A stretch of DNA of 64,000 bases from Boswellia sacra (Eukaryota; Streptophyta; Magnoliopsida; Sapindales; Burseraceae). The DNA is taken from NCBI GenBank assembly GCA_013180625.2, contig SNVD02007596.1, positions 62,001-126,000 on the forward strand. The letters run 5' to 3'. A program made the position numbers and the translations under genes. Positions within the stretch are counted from its first letter, which is position 1. Every line of letters starts with the position of its first letter. This document shows, one piece after another, positions 33,286 to 46,532 of the stretch. Under the pieces are notes generated by a model. It had not been told where the DNA came from, made no database searches, and was given only the letters and a program-made list of their open reading frames with translations.

Positions 33286-36200
33286 CTAATAAGATTGGTG
33301 AGGCCAGAGAAAAAACTCAGATGGTTGGGATAATAGAGCCATTGGGGGTGCCACGGATGAGGTGGTGGTGCCAGGTGAATCAGTGGCGGTGGCGAAGTTA
33401 GTAGTTTGGAAGTGGTGAAAGAGGTTTTGGTGATAAAGAGATGTAGTGGCAGCATCAAAAGGGATTCCACAAGGGATTGCACCAACTGCTTGCACAGGAG
33501 CAAAGTTAATGTTGTTGCTACTGCTGCTGCATTGTGGTTGCTGGTCCTGGTTTAGAGTTGGTTTCTGTTCCGCTTCAAGTGAAAGCTTCAAGCGCTTAGC
33601 TGTCCCACCTATAGGAAGAGCACTCTTCGAGATAGCTTCAACATCATATCGGCTCATTTCGAAGTTGGTCACTGCATTTGCACCCCGAAACTTTATGGCT
33701 GCTATGTCATATGCCTCTGCTGCCTCCTCTTCAGTAGCTGTTACCACATACAAGATCAGGAGATTACTATTTGAAAACAAATACTCAACACAAAAATATT
33801 TTTCAATACAGTAGATTAAGTGAAAAAATGCAATCATGACAATCTGCGGATATTATGGAGATCCAAATAGCCGAGGCTTACTAGCTCAAGGAATTGTCAA
33901 AAAGTATTGCTTAAGATTTAATTTTTGACTTCTCCCCGTTAGACTTTGTTCACTCAAGAAATTAGACACAAACTCATACCGAAAGTCAAATATGTAGTCA
34001 TCAAACTTAACATTGTACGCTAAAATTAAGGAAATAATTACTTACCGAATGTCCCGAGGTAAAGGTCTTTGTTCCCCGCAACGCGGCCAATCCTTGCTTG
34101 CCATCGGCCCTGTTGGTGGTGCCTGCAAGATTAAAGAAACAAACCCATACCTCAACATCAGCTAACAAACAAACAGTCTCTAAACGGAATTAGCAGGTCA
34201 TTAAGGATTTAAAGCAAAAAAAAAAAAGTTTTAATTCAAGAGAACCGTTCGAACCTTGTGACACCCCTGTAAATGGAGGCTCCCCTTGAGAAACCACTAC
34301 TCTTCCTGTCATTGTTGTGTGCAAGAACAGCTTAATTAACTGCTAAAAATATTAAAATAGAAAAGTAACTAAAGGTCCGTTTCTATACCTCCTCAATGAG
34401 GCAATAAATTCTTGCTTGGTCACATGTTTCATCTCCTCCAATTCTTTGGTGTAATTTGAAACCTGGAGAGGCAAACACCAAGCTCAGTATGCACGTTCAC
34501 ACTCTAAGCTACGTAGCTTCTCATGCAAAAACAATAAATACTCTAAATTGAATAAAAATTTTAATATTCGAAGTGTCAAGTGTGTTTATATATTACAGGG
34601 AAGTTGGTGGTTGCAGTGGGACCCCAGTATTTCAGAGCTGCCAAATCATATGCTCTAGCCGCCTTCTCTTCTTTGTCATATCCACCTGATAAATTACATA
34701 ATTGGAATACGATAGCCATTAGATTATATTCTATTTATGAAATCATCTTGGCAGAGAAGTAAAAGCCTTGGAAATTGATATCTTACCCAAGTACACTGTT
34801 GTTCAGAATCAAACGTTGAGTGACAGCCAGATTCCAACAATTGCACAATTCATGCAACCGAAAAAAAGGGTAAGAGGAGATCAATATTAGGCAATTAAGT
34901 GGTCAAAATTTTCTGCCTGGAAATTATTTTCTAAGCAAAGCAAAACCAAAATTAAGGAACAAGCATGTGCTTTTGCATGTGAACTACGACTATGTGCAAG
35001 AAAAAGAGAGAGAAAATGTAACCCAGGAATAGTTTATGTTTTGAAATTTGGTTTAGGAGTAAGTAGAAACTTCTGAAATAGGCAGAGAGAAACCGCCATT
35101 TATTCACACTTTAGATCAAAACTTAATCCACATTAGCAAATCTGAAAATGTTTCATGTTTAGTAATTAATCAAACTTAACTTGGACTAATGTTCACCAAA
35201 CTTTTCCTCAAATGATGCATTAATTATATAACGCCCTATGTAAACTTTTGTCTTTATAAGGATAAAGTGCAAATTCAAAACAAGAAGAACAAGGTTTTCT
35301 ACGATGCAAGGTTTTCAATTTTAACCCCAACTACTGTGGATAGGTTAAAATGTCGAGTACCGAATCCAATACCAATAGCGCAGCAACTCTTTTTTTTTTT
35401 AAAAAAAAAAAAAGAGTTTCAAAATAGGTGCTCTGGTCAAACCTAGACTGCCTGAGGTGTCTGAAAGCAAAAGCAAAAGTTAAAGCCAACTCAGAAGATA
35501 TCAGACTAGGCGTTCAGACTCATTCATTGATGCGTGTAACGTCTGTGGCCTGTGGTGGGTGGGGGTCGTGTCAAACAAAACCTTGTGCTGTGTCTATAGG
35601 GCCCAGGTGAGAGAGAAGACAATGAACAAAATGGCGGCACATCTGATCAAATCAATCAGAGAAATAAAGAGGTGTACAGAAAAATAAAAACAACAGCAAC
35701 AACCACAGGTACCATTTGTACACATCAATATACCATCAGTATATCAATCAATCAACATAAAAGCCTCACGAACAATTTTAAGTCCCCAGAACTAAAAACC
35801 CCCTCCATTTACTGCCTTTTTCAATGCATGCAAGTTCCTTTTCAGTGTTACAGTGTATGTGCACACATCCTACATTGACGCATCCATCCCCACATACAAA
35901 CACTAGATATACAAATCTAACTAATATATAATAATAATAATAATATAATGTTCGAGAGAGATAAAGATGAACCTTGACGGCCTTTTCTAGCCTGACCCTC
36001 TCTTCTACAGCTGTTATCCCATAGATGCGCTTCATATCTACCCGTCCATCTATGTCTGAATCAATCAACAGACAAAAGCCCGGTGTACAGCAATCAGTTT
36101 ATGACTGTTTTTTACATGCATTGACATCTCATATGCCATAAAAACAAACAAGAATTCATATAATTATTTGATGGGTTCATAAGAATAAAGTAACTAAAAT

Positions 36201-37432
36201 TTATTAATATCCCAAAAAAATTAAAAATTTAATTACATTTACCTGGTGACTCCTCTGTAAATCGAAGTCCTTTGACCAAAAGTATCTGCGATCTTTTTGG
36301 TGCAATCAGAATCAACGGAGGCAATAGCCTTCTCATTACAGCTTTGGTTGTTGTTGTTCTTGTGGGTATTGGGATTATTAGTACTATTATTTTGAACACC
36401 GAGCGATAGGCCTCCCGCAGTTGGACAACGAGAGAATCCCAACTCGTTACCAGTCGACTCAATCGAGTGACCAGCGGCGAACTCAGCGCCTGTCAACTGA
36501 GTCCTGCCCATTGAAGTCGAGTCATCAACTTCTGACCCCGAGTTTGTAGAAAAGGCTTGAAACCCAGCAATTGCTTTGAGATCTTGCTGGTCGTTGAAGT
36601 AAGCTGAGCCATGATGGTGGTCATAGATTTGAGTCAAGGACGAGTCCTGGTCCTCGGTTTGGCTGTGGACAATAGACGAAGAATCGCCAAAGAAATCTTC
36701 AAGCTTTGGTGCAGGTTGGGATTGGGCTTTAGGGTCCAAATAAACTGGTAAAATAGGTGAATCTGCCATTGATGATGGCACTTCAAGTTCTTTAGCTGCG
36801 TTGTTATCTCCTTCAGTGAAGAAAATATGGGATTTGGGATTCGTCCAGCCTGCAAAAATATGGAAAAAAATGAATAAAATGAAATAACAAGCATCCTGCA
36901 AAGATTTAGATACTTACCTAGATGGGGTGCAGAGAAAACGTAAGAAATGACAGGAAACTAGCATTCCATTACAAGAAAAAAGACATAAAAGAAATAATTA
37001 GATTCAAACATTTGCTTTTTTTTTTTTCTCAGCAACCAAACAGGACCGAAACGTGTAAGGATATACTAGGATTTTACTTTTATAAAGTAGATTTGAGTCG
37101 GTTCGTCCAAAACAAGCTCTTGTACGAACATTCTCCGCTATTGGTTTCCTCAAAGCTCAAAATTTTACAAGCAAAAACATGGAAATAAATACCATGCATT
37201 TCACTTCTTAAAAGAACAAAAACTCGATCATGCTTTCAAAAAAACAAAAGTAAAAAGAGAAGAAGATAAGAAGTTGCATACCATTAGCATAAAAGTTATC
37301 GATGAAGTAGTGAGAAGAAGCAGCGGCAGAAGAAGCATCATAGTCTAAAAACTGAGAAGACTCAGTTGATGATGACCTCAACATGTCCATTGGAGACAGT
37401 GAAAACGAAAGCCAGTTAGTCACCGGAGCCAT
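33286..37432 (-). CDS. AIL6: AINTEGUMENTA-like AP2/ERF factor (AIL6/PLT3 type), 9 exons
   Basis: A nuclear transcription factor of the AIL/PLETHORA clade, which controls organ growth and meristem identity. Minus-strand exons: 37282-37432, 36243-36849, 35973-36055, 34787-34795, 34597-34685, 34389-34462, 34255-34305, 34046-34122 and 33286-33737. These give 1593 nt (530 aa) in frame. The start [17 protein letters not shown] and the [15 protein letters not shown] and SEVDDS motifs are typical of AIL6/AIL7. AP2 repeat 1 begins [20 protein letters not shown] and ends [12 protein letters not shown]. The linker is [20 protein letters not shown]. Repeat 2 runs from [20 protein letters not shown] to [18 protein letters not shown]. 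Both repeats look intact. A 9-bp micro-exon encodes the V-Y-L-G junction in repeat 1, a hallmark of this clade. The C-terminus is Ser/Gln/Pro-rich, a likely activation region. Confidence 0.95.
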
Positions 37433-38160
37433 TATATATATAAATGCGTATTTATATATGTGTATATATCGCTATATATACACACAACACATACACGCAC
37501 ACAGCCCAGAACCCTTTAATTACTTTCTCCAAAATCTAAACAAACCCTCAAATAAAAACAAAAAATTTTCTCTCAGCAAATAAACAAACAAAAACCCCTA
37601 AACTTTACCCAATCAAACACAAAACAGACATTTTCACCTCCTCAACCGTTACTCAACACAGCACCATTTTCAGACAAACCCTCAAAAAAACAACACAACC
37701 ACCCTAACCCTACAATAATCACGAAGCTATACTGATATCTGAACACTCTTCACCATACATACATACAATGCCATTACTCAAAAGGGTCCCCTCCAACTCC
37801 AAAGCTAACCTACTCTAGTCTACTCAATGCATGCAAGATATATATGTAATATAAAAAAAACTTTGTAAGAGCAAGAGCACAGGAGAGCTTGAAAAGGTTG
37901 TAGGGTTCAGAGGAACTTGAGATGAAGCAAGTGTTGGCTTATAATGGGGAGGAGAGGGAGTGAGTTGAGCTGTTTCAGCTGCCAACCGGCGTAAAACCAG
38001 AGAGGTTTTTCAAGGAGAGATAAGAGAGAGTAGAAGGTTAAATGAATAAAACAAATGGTTAATCGATTTAATAATGTAATAAAATATGAGAGGGAAATAG
38101 GGGGTCTGAGACTTTTAGCTCTGCGCAAAAGAAAATTTGTCTGAAACAACGTTGCGAAAG
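37433..38160 (-). promoter_or_regulatory. 5' leader and proximal promoter of the AIL6-like gene
   Basis: Read on the minus strand, TATAAG (37938-37943) in a CCCCATTATAAGCC setting is a possible TATA box. It is followed by a CT-rich leader of about 470 bases reaching the ATG at 37432. A TA/CA-rich stretch (37432-37500) lies just before the ATG. Regulatory sites cannot be named with confidence. Confidence 0.45.
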
Positions 38161-41100
38161 ATCCGGACTGGCCAAAATTAGAGAAGTTGTTAGGGTTTTG
38201 GATTATTTTTTTATTTTTAATTTTTTTTCACTTTTACTAAAATGACCTTGGAGTTTTCTTTTCTTACCCTTGTTATTATTTTTATATTTTAATTCTTTTT
38301 GGTTGTATTTTGAAGTGATTTTTAATCACACACTTGTCCTACATGCAGCTTTCCACTTTTCATACTATTGGCTCTTTGGGAGGTATGCTTTGACATGCTA
38401 TCGCTTACCCTTGTTCGCTTATCGACCTTTTATTTTCAATATTCAATGTGAAAATTGATTTTGATATTTTTATCTCTAATGTTTTCACATTTTTATTTTT
38501 TATTTTTTACTTGGTATTAGATAGAGGGTTAACATAAGATAGAGTCAACTTTGTTTGATAAATAATATGTTAATGTCATATAATATAATGAGTATCACCT
38601 GAAGTAGAATTTGAAATGTTGTTTAAATTGATCTAAATATTGATCGGCACATGTTTAAAATTGGATCGTGTTAATGTATACATTAACTCTAGAATAAAGA
38701 AAAAAGACAAAATAATTGTGAAATCAATATACTTTTATATATAAAAAGAGAACAAAAAATTTATATATTTTTAAAATAAAGTATATTAAATTTATTTTAT
38801 CTTCGATTTAGGAAATGATTTATGTAAAATTAGAAGTTATTGAATCTAACCCATCAATGAATATTTGAATTTAATTGTGGCTTGTATAACAACATAAAGT
38901 TTAAAATTCCAATCGAGTTGATGATAATGAATTAAATAATTAAATATATTAGATTCTAAATTGTATATATATATAAGCTCTTCCTACCATTTTCTTCATA
39001 GCAGTGCACGATTTGCACAATAAAATCCAAAAATGAACTTCTTCTGAAAAACAATTGATGCATGCGCAAAAGCAAATGTGTAAAAATTACAAACAAACAA
39101 TCAACTTTTATCTCTACAAAAGAAAAGTGAAATTTGAAAGGTGAAATTCAACCTTCTTCAGTTGAACTCGTCAAATCATCTAGGTCCATAATTTGACCAA
39201 CAAAATTTAATCAAATAGAAAAAAAAATCAAATCAAATCATGGAAAAGAAAGGTCACAGCAGTGGTGGAGCAAATCCAAAGGCATGTACATAAGTGCTTA
39301 TTGTTACCCAATTGCTGTGAAAGGAACAGTTAAATACCCAGTCGAGCTTAATCGGTTAAAGCACTAGTCTCTGACCCAAACAAAAGCAAAAGCACTTCTT
39401 TGCTGTCAGATCAAAAACGCGAAGCAGTGGCAACAAAACTTTTTTTTCTGCAAAAGAAAAGCAAATGCTGGTACTATATAGACCACTAAACTAGCTAGCT
39501 AGAAAAATGGGAACAGTGAGCCCGATGATCAGGCGACTTTCCTCTGTGAAAATTTGAAACTATTCCAGCATTTGAGGTAAGTGATTTGGTAAAATGTGTA
39601 TAAAAGAATAAATTTTGCACTAGTGCTTCTGAAACCTCCCGTATGCTCCTATGTAGCTAGGTCATCAAGCGCTGCGCTTGTAGTCATCTCAATCTCGATC
39701 TCATGCATGCCTATCGTATCAGCTAGTGCTTCTTTTTATATTTCTTTTTTATTCTTACGGGAAAATCACGGTATATAGTTATTGTATCAGTATAACAGAT
39801 ATATTAAATATATAAAAATAATAATAAATACATAAATATCTTAAATAAATAAATAAAACTTGTAAAGTTATATGTAAAGTTATAAATAAGTAAATAAAAA
39901 TTATGTTTATAATTTTTATTCATTCATTTATAACTTTTTTATAACTTTTATATATTTAAATAATTAATGTATCAATACAATAATTATGTCGTAGCAAGAC
40001 TTTATTCTTCTATGTATCTCATAAAATTAGATGAAATCGACGAAATGACCATGCTTTATCATCTAAAATCTCATAGCAATGTTAGTGCTACTACTTGTAC
40101 TCGTAATAGTATAATTTTTGAATCAATTGATCCCAAATGGTGTCAAAGTGAATTAATGCCGATATGGGTTAATTTAAGGTTGAGGATCTCTCAACTCTCA
40201 AGGAAGACTTTCAATTTATTTATAGAAAATCTCAAGTAAATGTGCAAACGGTATTACATTATCATATCACTAAGATTAGGATTATTCATCAGCCATATCA
40301 CTTGGGAATAGAATTTAGAATAAATATTTCCGATGAATGCTGTTATTTAATTAATAAATAAACTTCTCTCTAACTAAATTTAATATTTAGAAGTTGATGA
40401 CGAAAATATCTAAGTTTTAGAAAAATTGTTATTTCATCCTCCAACAATAATTATTATTATTATTTTGTAACATTGTCTCGTGAACGTTTGAGGGGAGTAA
40501 TCTTCTTACAGTTTACTTCGCTACCCATTTGGAATAGTTCATAATCTATTCTCTCTCTCTCTCTCTCTCTTCACATTATGAACTTGTCACATCAAAGATG
40601 AGTACTGATGTTGCCGTGAAACCCCGTGGGATATTGGTCTTTCTAACGAAGAGGACCTACTAGCCATATTGAATATCAGCCTTATACATCGATGATGATT
40701 TGATAGCTTGGTGGCATTTGTTGTTGCTTGGAATCAGAAAGGCAGGACAAGTGAGCATGTTTTGAACCCTAGGTGGCACTCTATGCTCTATCTCTCCCCT
40801 CTCCTTCTTGACATAACTTTTGGACACAACAACAATTATATTATAAAAAGAGCGATGAGGGTCCATATGCATGATACATACAAGCAACAAGAAGAGATAT
40901 GGACACAAACACGTAGAGTTTGGTTATTCGGTAGAAACTCGGCGCCACGAGATGGACAAACGCAAGCAAAGTAGGTTGGCTTATTAAATATTGTACATTA
41001 ATTTGACGTTTTTCGCTGTTTGTTTTGATTCTGGGTCCCGGCTGATTTTTGCTTGGAACGTGGCCTCTTGTTACGGCTGTTCATGATTGTCGTCATAGCA

Positions 41101-42648
41101 ACCATCTCGATCGCCTTGTTTCTTCTCTGTGCTGTGTCAACTCCCTGTCCATTCCTCTCTTCCTATATATAGTTTTTGATTCTTCTACAAATGCGCCACG
41201 CAACATATCTTATAAGAGTGTTAATTAAGTATATTACGAGTCCATCATTCTTAGTTTAGATTCAAACTTCACATTTGTATATCAAAAATTGACACTAAAT
41301 CTAAATCAATATTCCATTATTCAATTTTTATTTATGATAAGTTGTATCTTTTATACATTACTCTTAATATGATGTAATAAATTCTAAAAACTCTAATCTA
41401 TTTATATCATAGAGTTTGCCTAAAGACATTTAATGAGGAAAATTTTTTGTGTATATAGATAATTTCAAATCTTTCATGGTATTAACAATAAATTTTATCT
41501 TTTATAAAACTTTTGTCAGGTTTTAATTTAATCTCTCTTTTTCTCTTTGGTCCCACAAGATTTAATCCTTATGAAACGCCTCAATATTGTTTTAACTACC
41601 AAAATTTCGGTCTACATAAACAAAAAATAAACAACAGCGTCAAAATACTAGTAATATTCATACTAAGATACAATTCTTGTGTAAAACTGTTATAATTATT
41701 TAAGCATTTAGCAATACCAAAATGTTATTAATACGTGTGTTTACTAAAACATTTTAAGTTATTTTGAGTTGTATCTTAAGAAGCATATATATCAAGAAAG
41801 ATGGGAAGATTTAGTAAACATGATAAACATGTTGCATTAGTTAATAAACAACTTTATAACAAATATGACCATTGTTGTAAAGAATTTCACATCGTTCCCG
41901 TGGATCAGAATGGTACGATTTAATTAGAATAATAGACATTCAGACGCGTTTTAGATATGAAACCTATGAACAAAACTGTAAGACCATGTAGTGCCAAAAC
42001 GGATAATACCTACTATATAATATCTGATCAGCATGATTGCAAGGCCCTGCTCATAATATAAAACCATGAGAGACCTTATAATGCTAAAATGATTGATATA
42101 TAGTTGTTACAAAGCGTAAACTGAAGGTACAGTTGTTGACGATGAAGCTGCGGTATGAAGAAATTTTATTAATCAAATGTTTTTCTATATTTATATAGAT
42201 ATATAAAGCCACCTAGCTATACAATACATATCAAGGTTCGATTGGTCCAAAAGCTTATCCTTGACCGCACCAAGTTGCACCCTTTTGCTGACTTTGCTTC
42301 TACAGCTAAACCTTCAACGGCATGTGACATCACACGTGCTCATGCTCTAACCAAATTAATAATTAATTAAACAAACAGAATGTTCAACTCTTTATAATTC
42401 AAACCCAGATTCAATGCATTATTCTACAGTATTCTACATGTACGTATAGATATTCGTATGTAGAAACTATAACCGAATATTAGATATTCGTTTTTGTATT
42501 ATCCAGTTAATGAAGCCAATGGAATATTTTCTTACATTTAATATATAAAAACAATGTTTATTTAATATTGCAATATATTAGATCCTTTAATTCCTTAAGA
42601 GGCTTGTGTAAAAAATTCGTGGTATAATTAGGGATATGCTTCAAGTAT
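38161..42648. other. Large intergenic region upstream of the AIL6-like gene
   Basis: AT-rich, with a CT microsatellite at 40548-40570. Open frames at 39967-40239 and 40708-40974 are under 100 codons and show no domain. The region probably contains distal control sequence of the AIL6-like gene, but nothing specific is visible. Confidence 0.5.
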
Positions 42649-42979
42649 ACTTGAGAAATGGATTTTAGAAAAGTTCCAGCTCAAGTTCTAGCTTGAGGGA
42701 AAAGGTTTCTATATGTGAGAAGAGAAATAACAAACTAGTGATTACGTGTCAGTCAACTATACATCCAGCATTACACGGCCAATCCAAATAGACAAGAAGG
42801 ATGACTTGTACCATGACTAATACAGGATGGCAGATGCCCAGGTGGCAGGATAAGAAGGAAAAAAAAATACAAACAGAATACAATAAAGTTTATAACTAGC
42901 TGACAGAAAATGCTTGATTAATGATTAATCAAGGAGCTCAGAAACTTCATAAACCTCTTAAATATGGGCTGTCTTAACA
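42649..42979 (-). repeat. 3' LTR of the second copia element
   Basis: A 331-bp LTR. On the minus strand it begins TGTTAAGACAGCC and ends CATTTCTCAAGT. The last three bases (ACT on the plus strand) are shared by both LTRs and are needed to give the exact AGTAT duplication, so the LTR end is not the usual CA. Confidence 0.9.
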
Positions 42980-42990
42980 CCCCTCTCAAA
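42980..42990 (-). other. Polypurine tract of the second copia element
   Basis: On the minus strand TTTGAGAGGGG directly precedes the LTR start TGTTAAGAC, the expected plus-strand primer site. Confidence 0.8.
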
Positions 42991-43037
42991 CTGGAGGGTA
43001 CCTCAGTAACTCCAAGTTTGGTCCTGAAGAAATTAAA

Positions 43038-44991
43038 CTAAGGTGATGATAGAGGCTTTGTTAAACAGTCTGCAATTTGATCACATGAAGGAACGTATCT
43101 AACCTCCAGTAAGCCTTGAAGAACTCTGTCTTTAACATAGTGAACATCAATTTCTATATGTTTTGATCTGGCATATAGAGCAGGATTAGATGCTAAGGCA
43201 GTGGCACTAGTGTTGTCACACCAGGTGATTGAACATTCAGTTGGTTTGCTGTGAAGTTCATTCAAGAGTGATTCTAGCCATGCTATTTCTGCAGCAGTAT
43301 TTGCCAGGGCTCTATATTCTGACTCGGTGCTGGATCTTGATACCACTGGTTGCTTTTTGGACTGCCATGAAACTAAAGAATCACCAAGAAAGATACAGTA
43401 TCCACCAACTGATCTTCTGTCCTCATTGTCACAAGCCCAATCAGCATCTGAGAAACCTGTAATATTCAGACTCTCACTTGGTTTGATATGAAGGCCAGGT
43501 AGCATTATGTTCTTGAGATATCTTAAGACTCTTTTAACAGCTTGCCAGTGTTGGAGTTTGGGAGCCTGGAGATATTGACTTAGCCTATTTATGATAAAGG
43601 CTATATCTGGTCTTGTATGCGTGAGGTACTGAAGGGCTTCTATTGTGCTTCTGTATAGTTTTACATCCCCAAATGATTTTGACTCCACTGTGGATCTATT
43701 TGAGTTGAGTGTAGCTGGTGTAGGACAAGGTTTAAGGTGCTCAAGACTCAATCTTCTAAGCAAGTCTGATATATATCTTGACTGATTAAGATAGATACCA
43801 GTAAAATCTCTATTCACCTCAATGCCTAAAAAATAATGCAGGTTGCCAAGATCCTTTAGAGCAAATAATCTGTCTAGCTCATGAATGAAAATTTGAATTT
43901 GTGAAGAATCATTTCCTGTCACTAGTATGTCATCAACATACAACAGAACAAAAATTAAGCCTTCATCAGATTTCAAAGTGAAGAGAGAAGAGTCAGACTT
44001 GGCATTCTTGAAACCCCCTTTTTAAAGTGTATCCCTTAGCTTCTCAAACCATGCCCTTGGTGCTTGTTTAAGCCCATATAAGGCCTTATGGAGTTTGCAT
44101 ACATGAGAAGGCTTGGAAGGGTCTATATAACCTTCTGGTTGAATCATGTAGACTAATTCTTCAATGCTTCCATTAAGGAATGCATTGTTAATGTCTAATT
44201 CGGATGCACCAATTTCTTGTGATAGCAAGAGTTAAAATAACTTTGATTATGATTGCTTTGACCACAGGACTATAGGTTTCAGAAAAATCAATACCTGGAG
44301 TTTAGTGGAAGCCTTTGGCTACAAATCTAGCTTTATGTCTGTGTATAGACCCATCTGTGTTGAATTTCAATTTAAAAACCCATTTGTTTCCAACCAAATT
44401 GTACTCTGGTGAGTAAGGAACAAGGGTCCAGGTCTTGTTCTTGCTTAAGGCTTCAAACTTAGAGTCCATAGCCTTCTTCCAGGATTTTGACTTGAGAGCC
44501 TCTTCAGCTGTGATTTGTTCTATTTCTTCCAGGTTGTCATTTTTCTGTTGTGATGTAATAAAGGCCTTTGGTTTAAAGATTCCACTTTTGGCTCTGGTGG
44601 TCATAGGGTGACAAGAAACAACTGGCTGTGACTTGTGTTTGTGTTGTGAAGGTGATGGAATGTTTTGGTTATTAGAAACTGGTTCCATGTAAGTGTTATC
44701 ATTCTCTGATGGCTCATGCTCTACTTGTATTCCAGTGGGTGAATTTGGCTTGAAGGGAGTTGCAGAAGGAGAATTTTGATTTGTTTCTCTATCAGACTCA
44801 GTTGCATCATCAGAATTAGTTTCATTTGTTTGATGTCTAGACTTAGACTGACTTGTCTGGTGTGACCAGTTGGTAAAGAATGGAAGAGAAAGTCCTGGAG
44901 AAATGATGACAGAATTCTGTAGAGAGGAGGATCCAGTTCTCAGATTAATGAAACCATTTTTGAAAGGGAAATCTAACTCATTGAAGATCAC
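43038..44991 (-). pseudogene. Second copia: reverse transcriptase and RNase H remnant
   Basis: Read leftward: a Ser/Asn-rich linker, the RT start (KSWKKAMDSKFEALSKNKTW and KWVFKLKFN, about 44330-44500), a stop after VAKGFH at 44302, an RT middle part ([14 protein letters not shown] and [12 protein letters not shown], about 44040-44200), another break near 44020, then the catalytic YVDD box (LLYVDDILVTG, about 43915-43950). The RNase H domain has SDADWA, SRSSTESEYRA and CDNTSA, ending ADCLTKPLS with a stop at 43038. The final 312-codon frame is intact, but the whole is broken at least twice. Confidence 0.93.
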
Positions 44992-45145
44992 ATTTCTGGA
45001 AATATAAATCCTTACAGTAGAACTAAGGCATTTTTATCCTTTATGAAATTCACTAAATCCTAGGAAAATACATTTAGTAGAATGGAAATCGAAGTTTTGT
45101 CTTTGGTAACGTCTAAGACAAGGGAAGCATGCACAACCAAAAGGC

Positions 45146-46400
45146 TTAAGTGTTATAGTATGGAATTTTGTTGTGAATCATTTGCCAGGGTGATTTACCT
45201 TCAAGTACTGAAGTAGGAAGTCTATTGATTAGATAGACAGCTGTGTGAAAGGCTTCCCACCAGTACTTGAGAGGCATTGAAGCCTGTGTAAGAAGGGTTA
45301 GACCTGTTTCAACTAAGTGTCTATGTTTCCTCTCTGCTCTTCCTTGTTGTTCATGTGTGTATGGACATGCTAATCTGGTTTCAATTTCATTTTGTCTCAA
45401 AAAATCAGAAAAGGCTCTAAACTCACCACCCAGTCTGTTTGTAAGCATTTAATTTGTCTCTCATATTTCTTTTCTACTAGAGCTTTGAAACTTTTGAAGG
45501 AAGAAAAGGCTTCTGCCTTAGTTCTAAATGGATAAATCCAAGTGAACCTAGTGTGATCATCAATGAAATGAATATAAAACCTATAACCTGAACTAGAAGT
45601 AACAGGGGCTGGTCCCCAAAGATCAGAATGAATGAGATCCAATACATTCTTGGCTCTATTTTCTGAATTTTGGAAAGGAAAAGAATGGGACTTTCCCAAT
45701 TGACAAGCATCACAGAAAGAAGAATTTTTATTCAATTTTTGAATAGATTCATTATATAACTTTAGGACCTGACTTAATACTTTGACAGAAGGATGTCCAA
45801 GCTTCATGTGCCAAAGTTTAATTTTACTTTCTACAGACAAACAGTTTGAACTTGTGCTAGATAGATTACAAGAGCCTAAGCTTTCTAATCTGCACTTAGG
45901 ATAGATAAAAGACCTTGAACTATCAGAATGCTTGGAGACTATATTGACAGGCTTTTTGTTTTCCTCTTGAATACTTGAGGGTGGTGAAAATGATGAAACT
46001 GAATTCTGTGATGTGACTGAATTCTTGCAGTTTGGTTGGACTTGATAGAGACCCTTTTTAATTCTCCCCTGCAGCAGAACTTTGTGTGTTTGCTTGTCCT
46101 TTACAAGACAAAAGGTAGAGTGAAATTCAACATAAACTTTGTTGTCTTGTGTGAGTTTAGAAACACTTATAAGGTTCTTGGTTATTCTAGGCACACAGAG
46201 GATATTTTTCATGTTAAGTTTGGTGTCATGTGTGGGATACTTTGAGTGGCCAATATATGAAATAGGCAATTTGCTACCATCACCAACAGATAAGGTGTGC
46301 TTACCATTGTATTCATTCCTAACCTGGAGCTATCCTGGATCAGCAGTAATACGATTTGTGGCTCCACTATCCACATACCATGCATCATCCGCAACAATTT
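45146..46400 (-). pseudogene. Second copia: protease and integrase remnant
   Basis: The protease motif WYVDSGATNRIT lies at about 46345-46380. The stop after ITADPG at 46330 and a frame change break it. From 46269 the frame runs through the end of the protease, the zinc domain (LWHMKLGHPS .. CDACQLGKSH, about 45690-45815) and the first integrase motifs (LIHSDLWGP and CLQTDW). A frameshift near 45430 moves to the second frame with GGEFRAF and the acidic-residue helix (HEQQGRAERKHRH). It ends near 45146. Confidence 0.92.
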
Positions 46401-46532
46401 CAGGAGAGGCAATGTAAGCATTTGAGGAATTTGGTTGCTGAAATTGCCAAGTGGGTTGTTGTATTGGATGCTTGAACTGTTGTTGTTGTTGAGGTCTGTT
46501 GTTTCTATTTCTGTTTGAGCTCCCCATATAAC

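Noticed and set aside
39967..40239. 90-codon plus-strand frame in the AIL6 upstream region
   Set aside because: It has AT-rich codon use, no domain and no leader or splice evidence.
40708..40974. 88-codon plus-strand frame
   Set aside because: It has no domain and an opposing frame on the other strand of similar length; it is likely chance.
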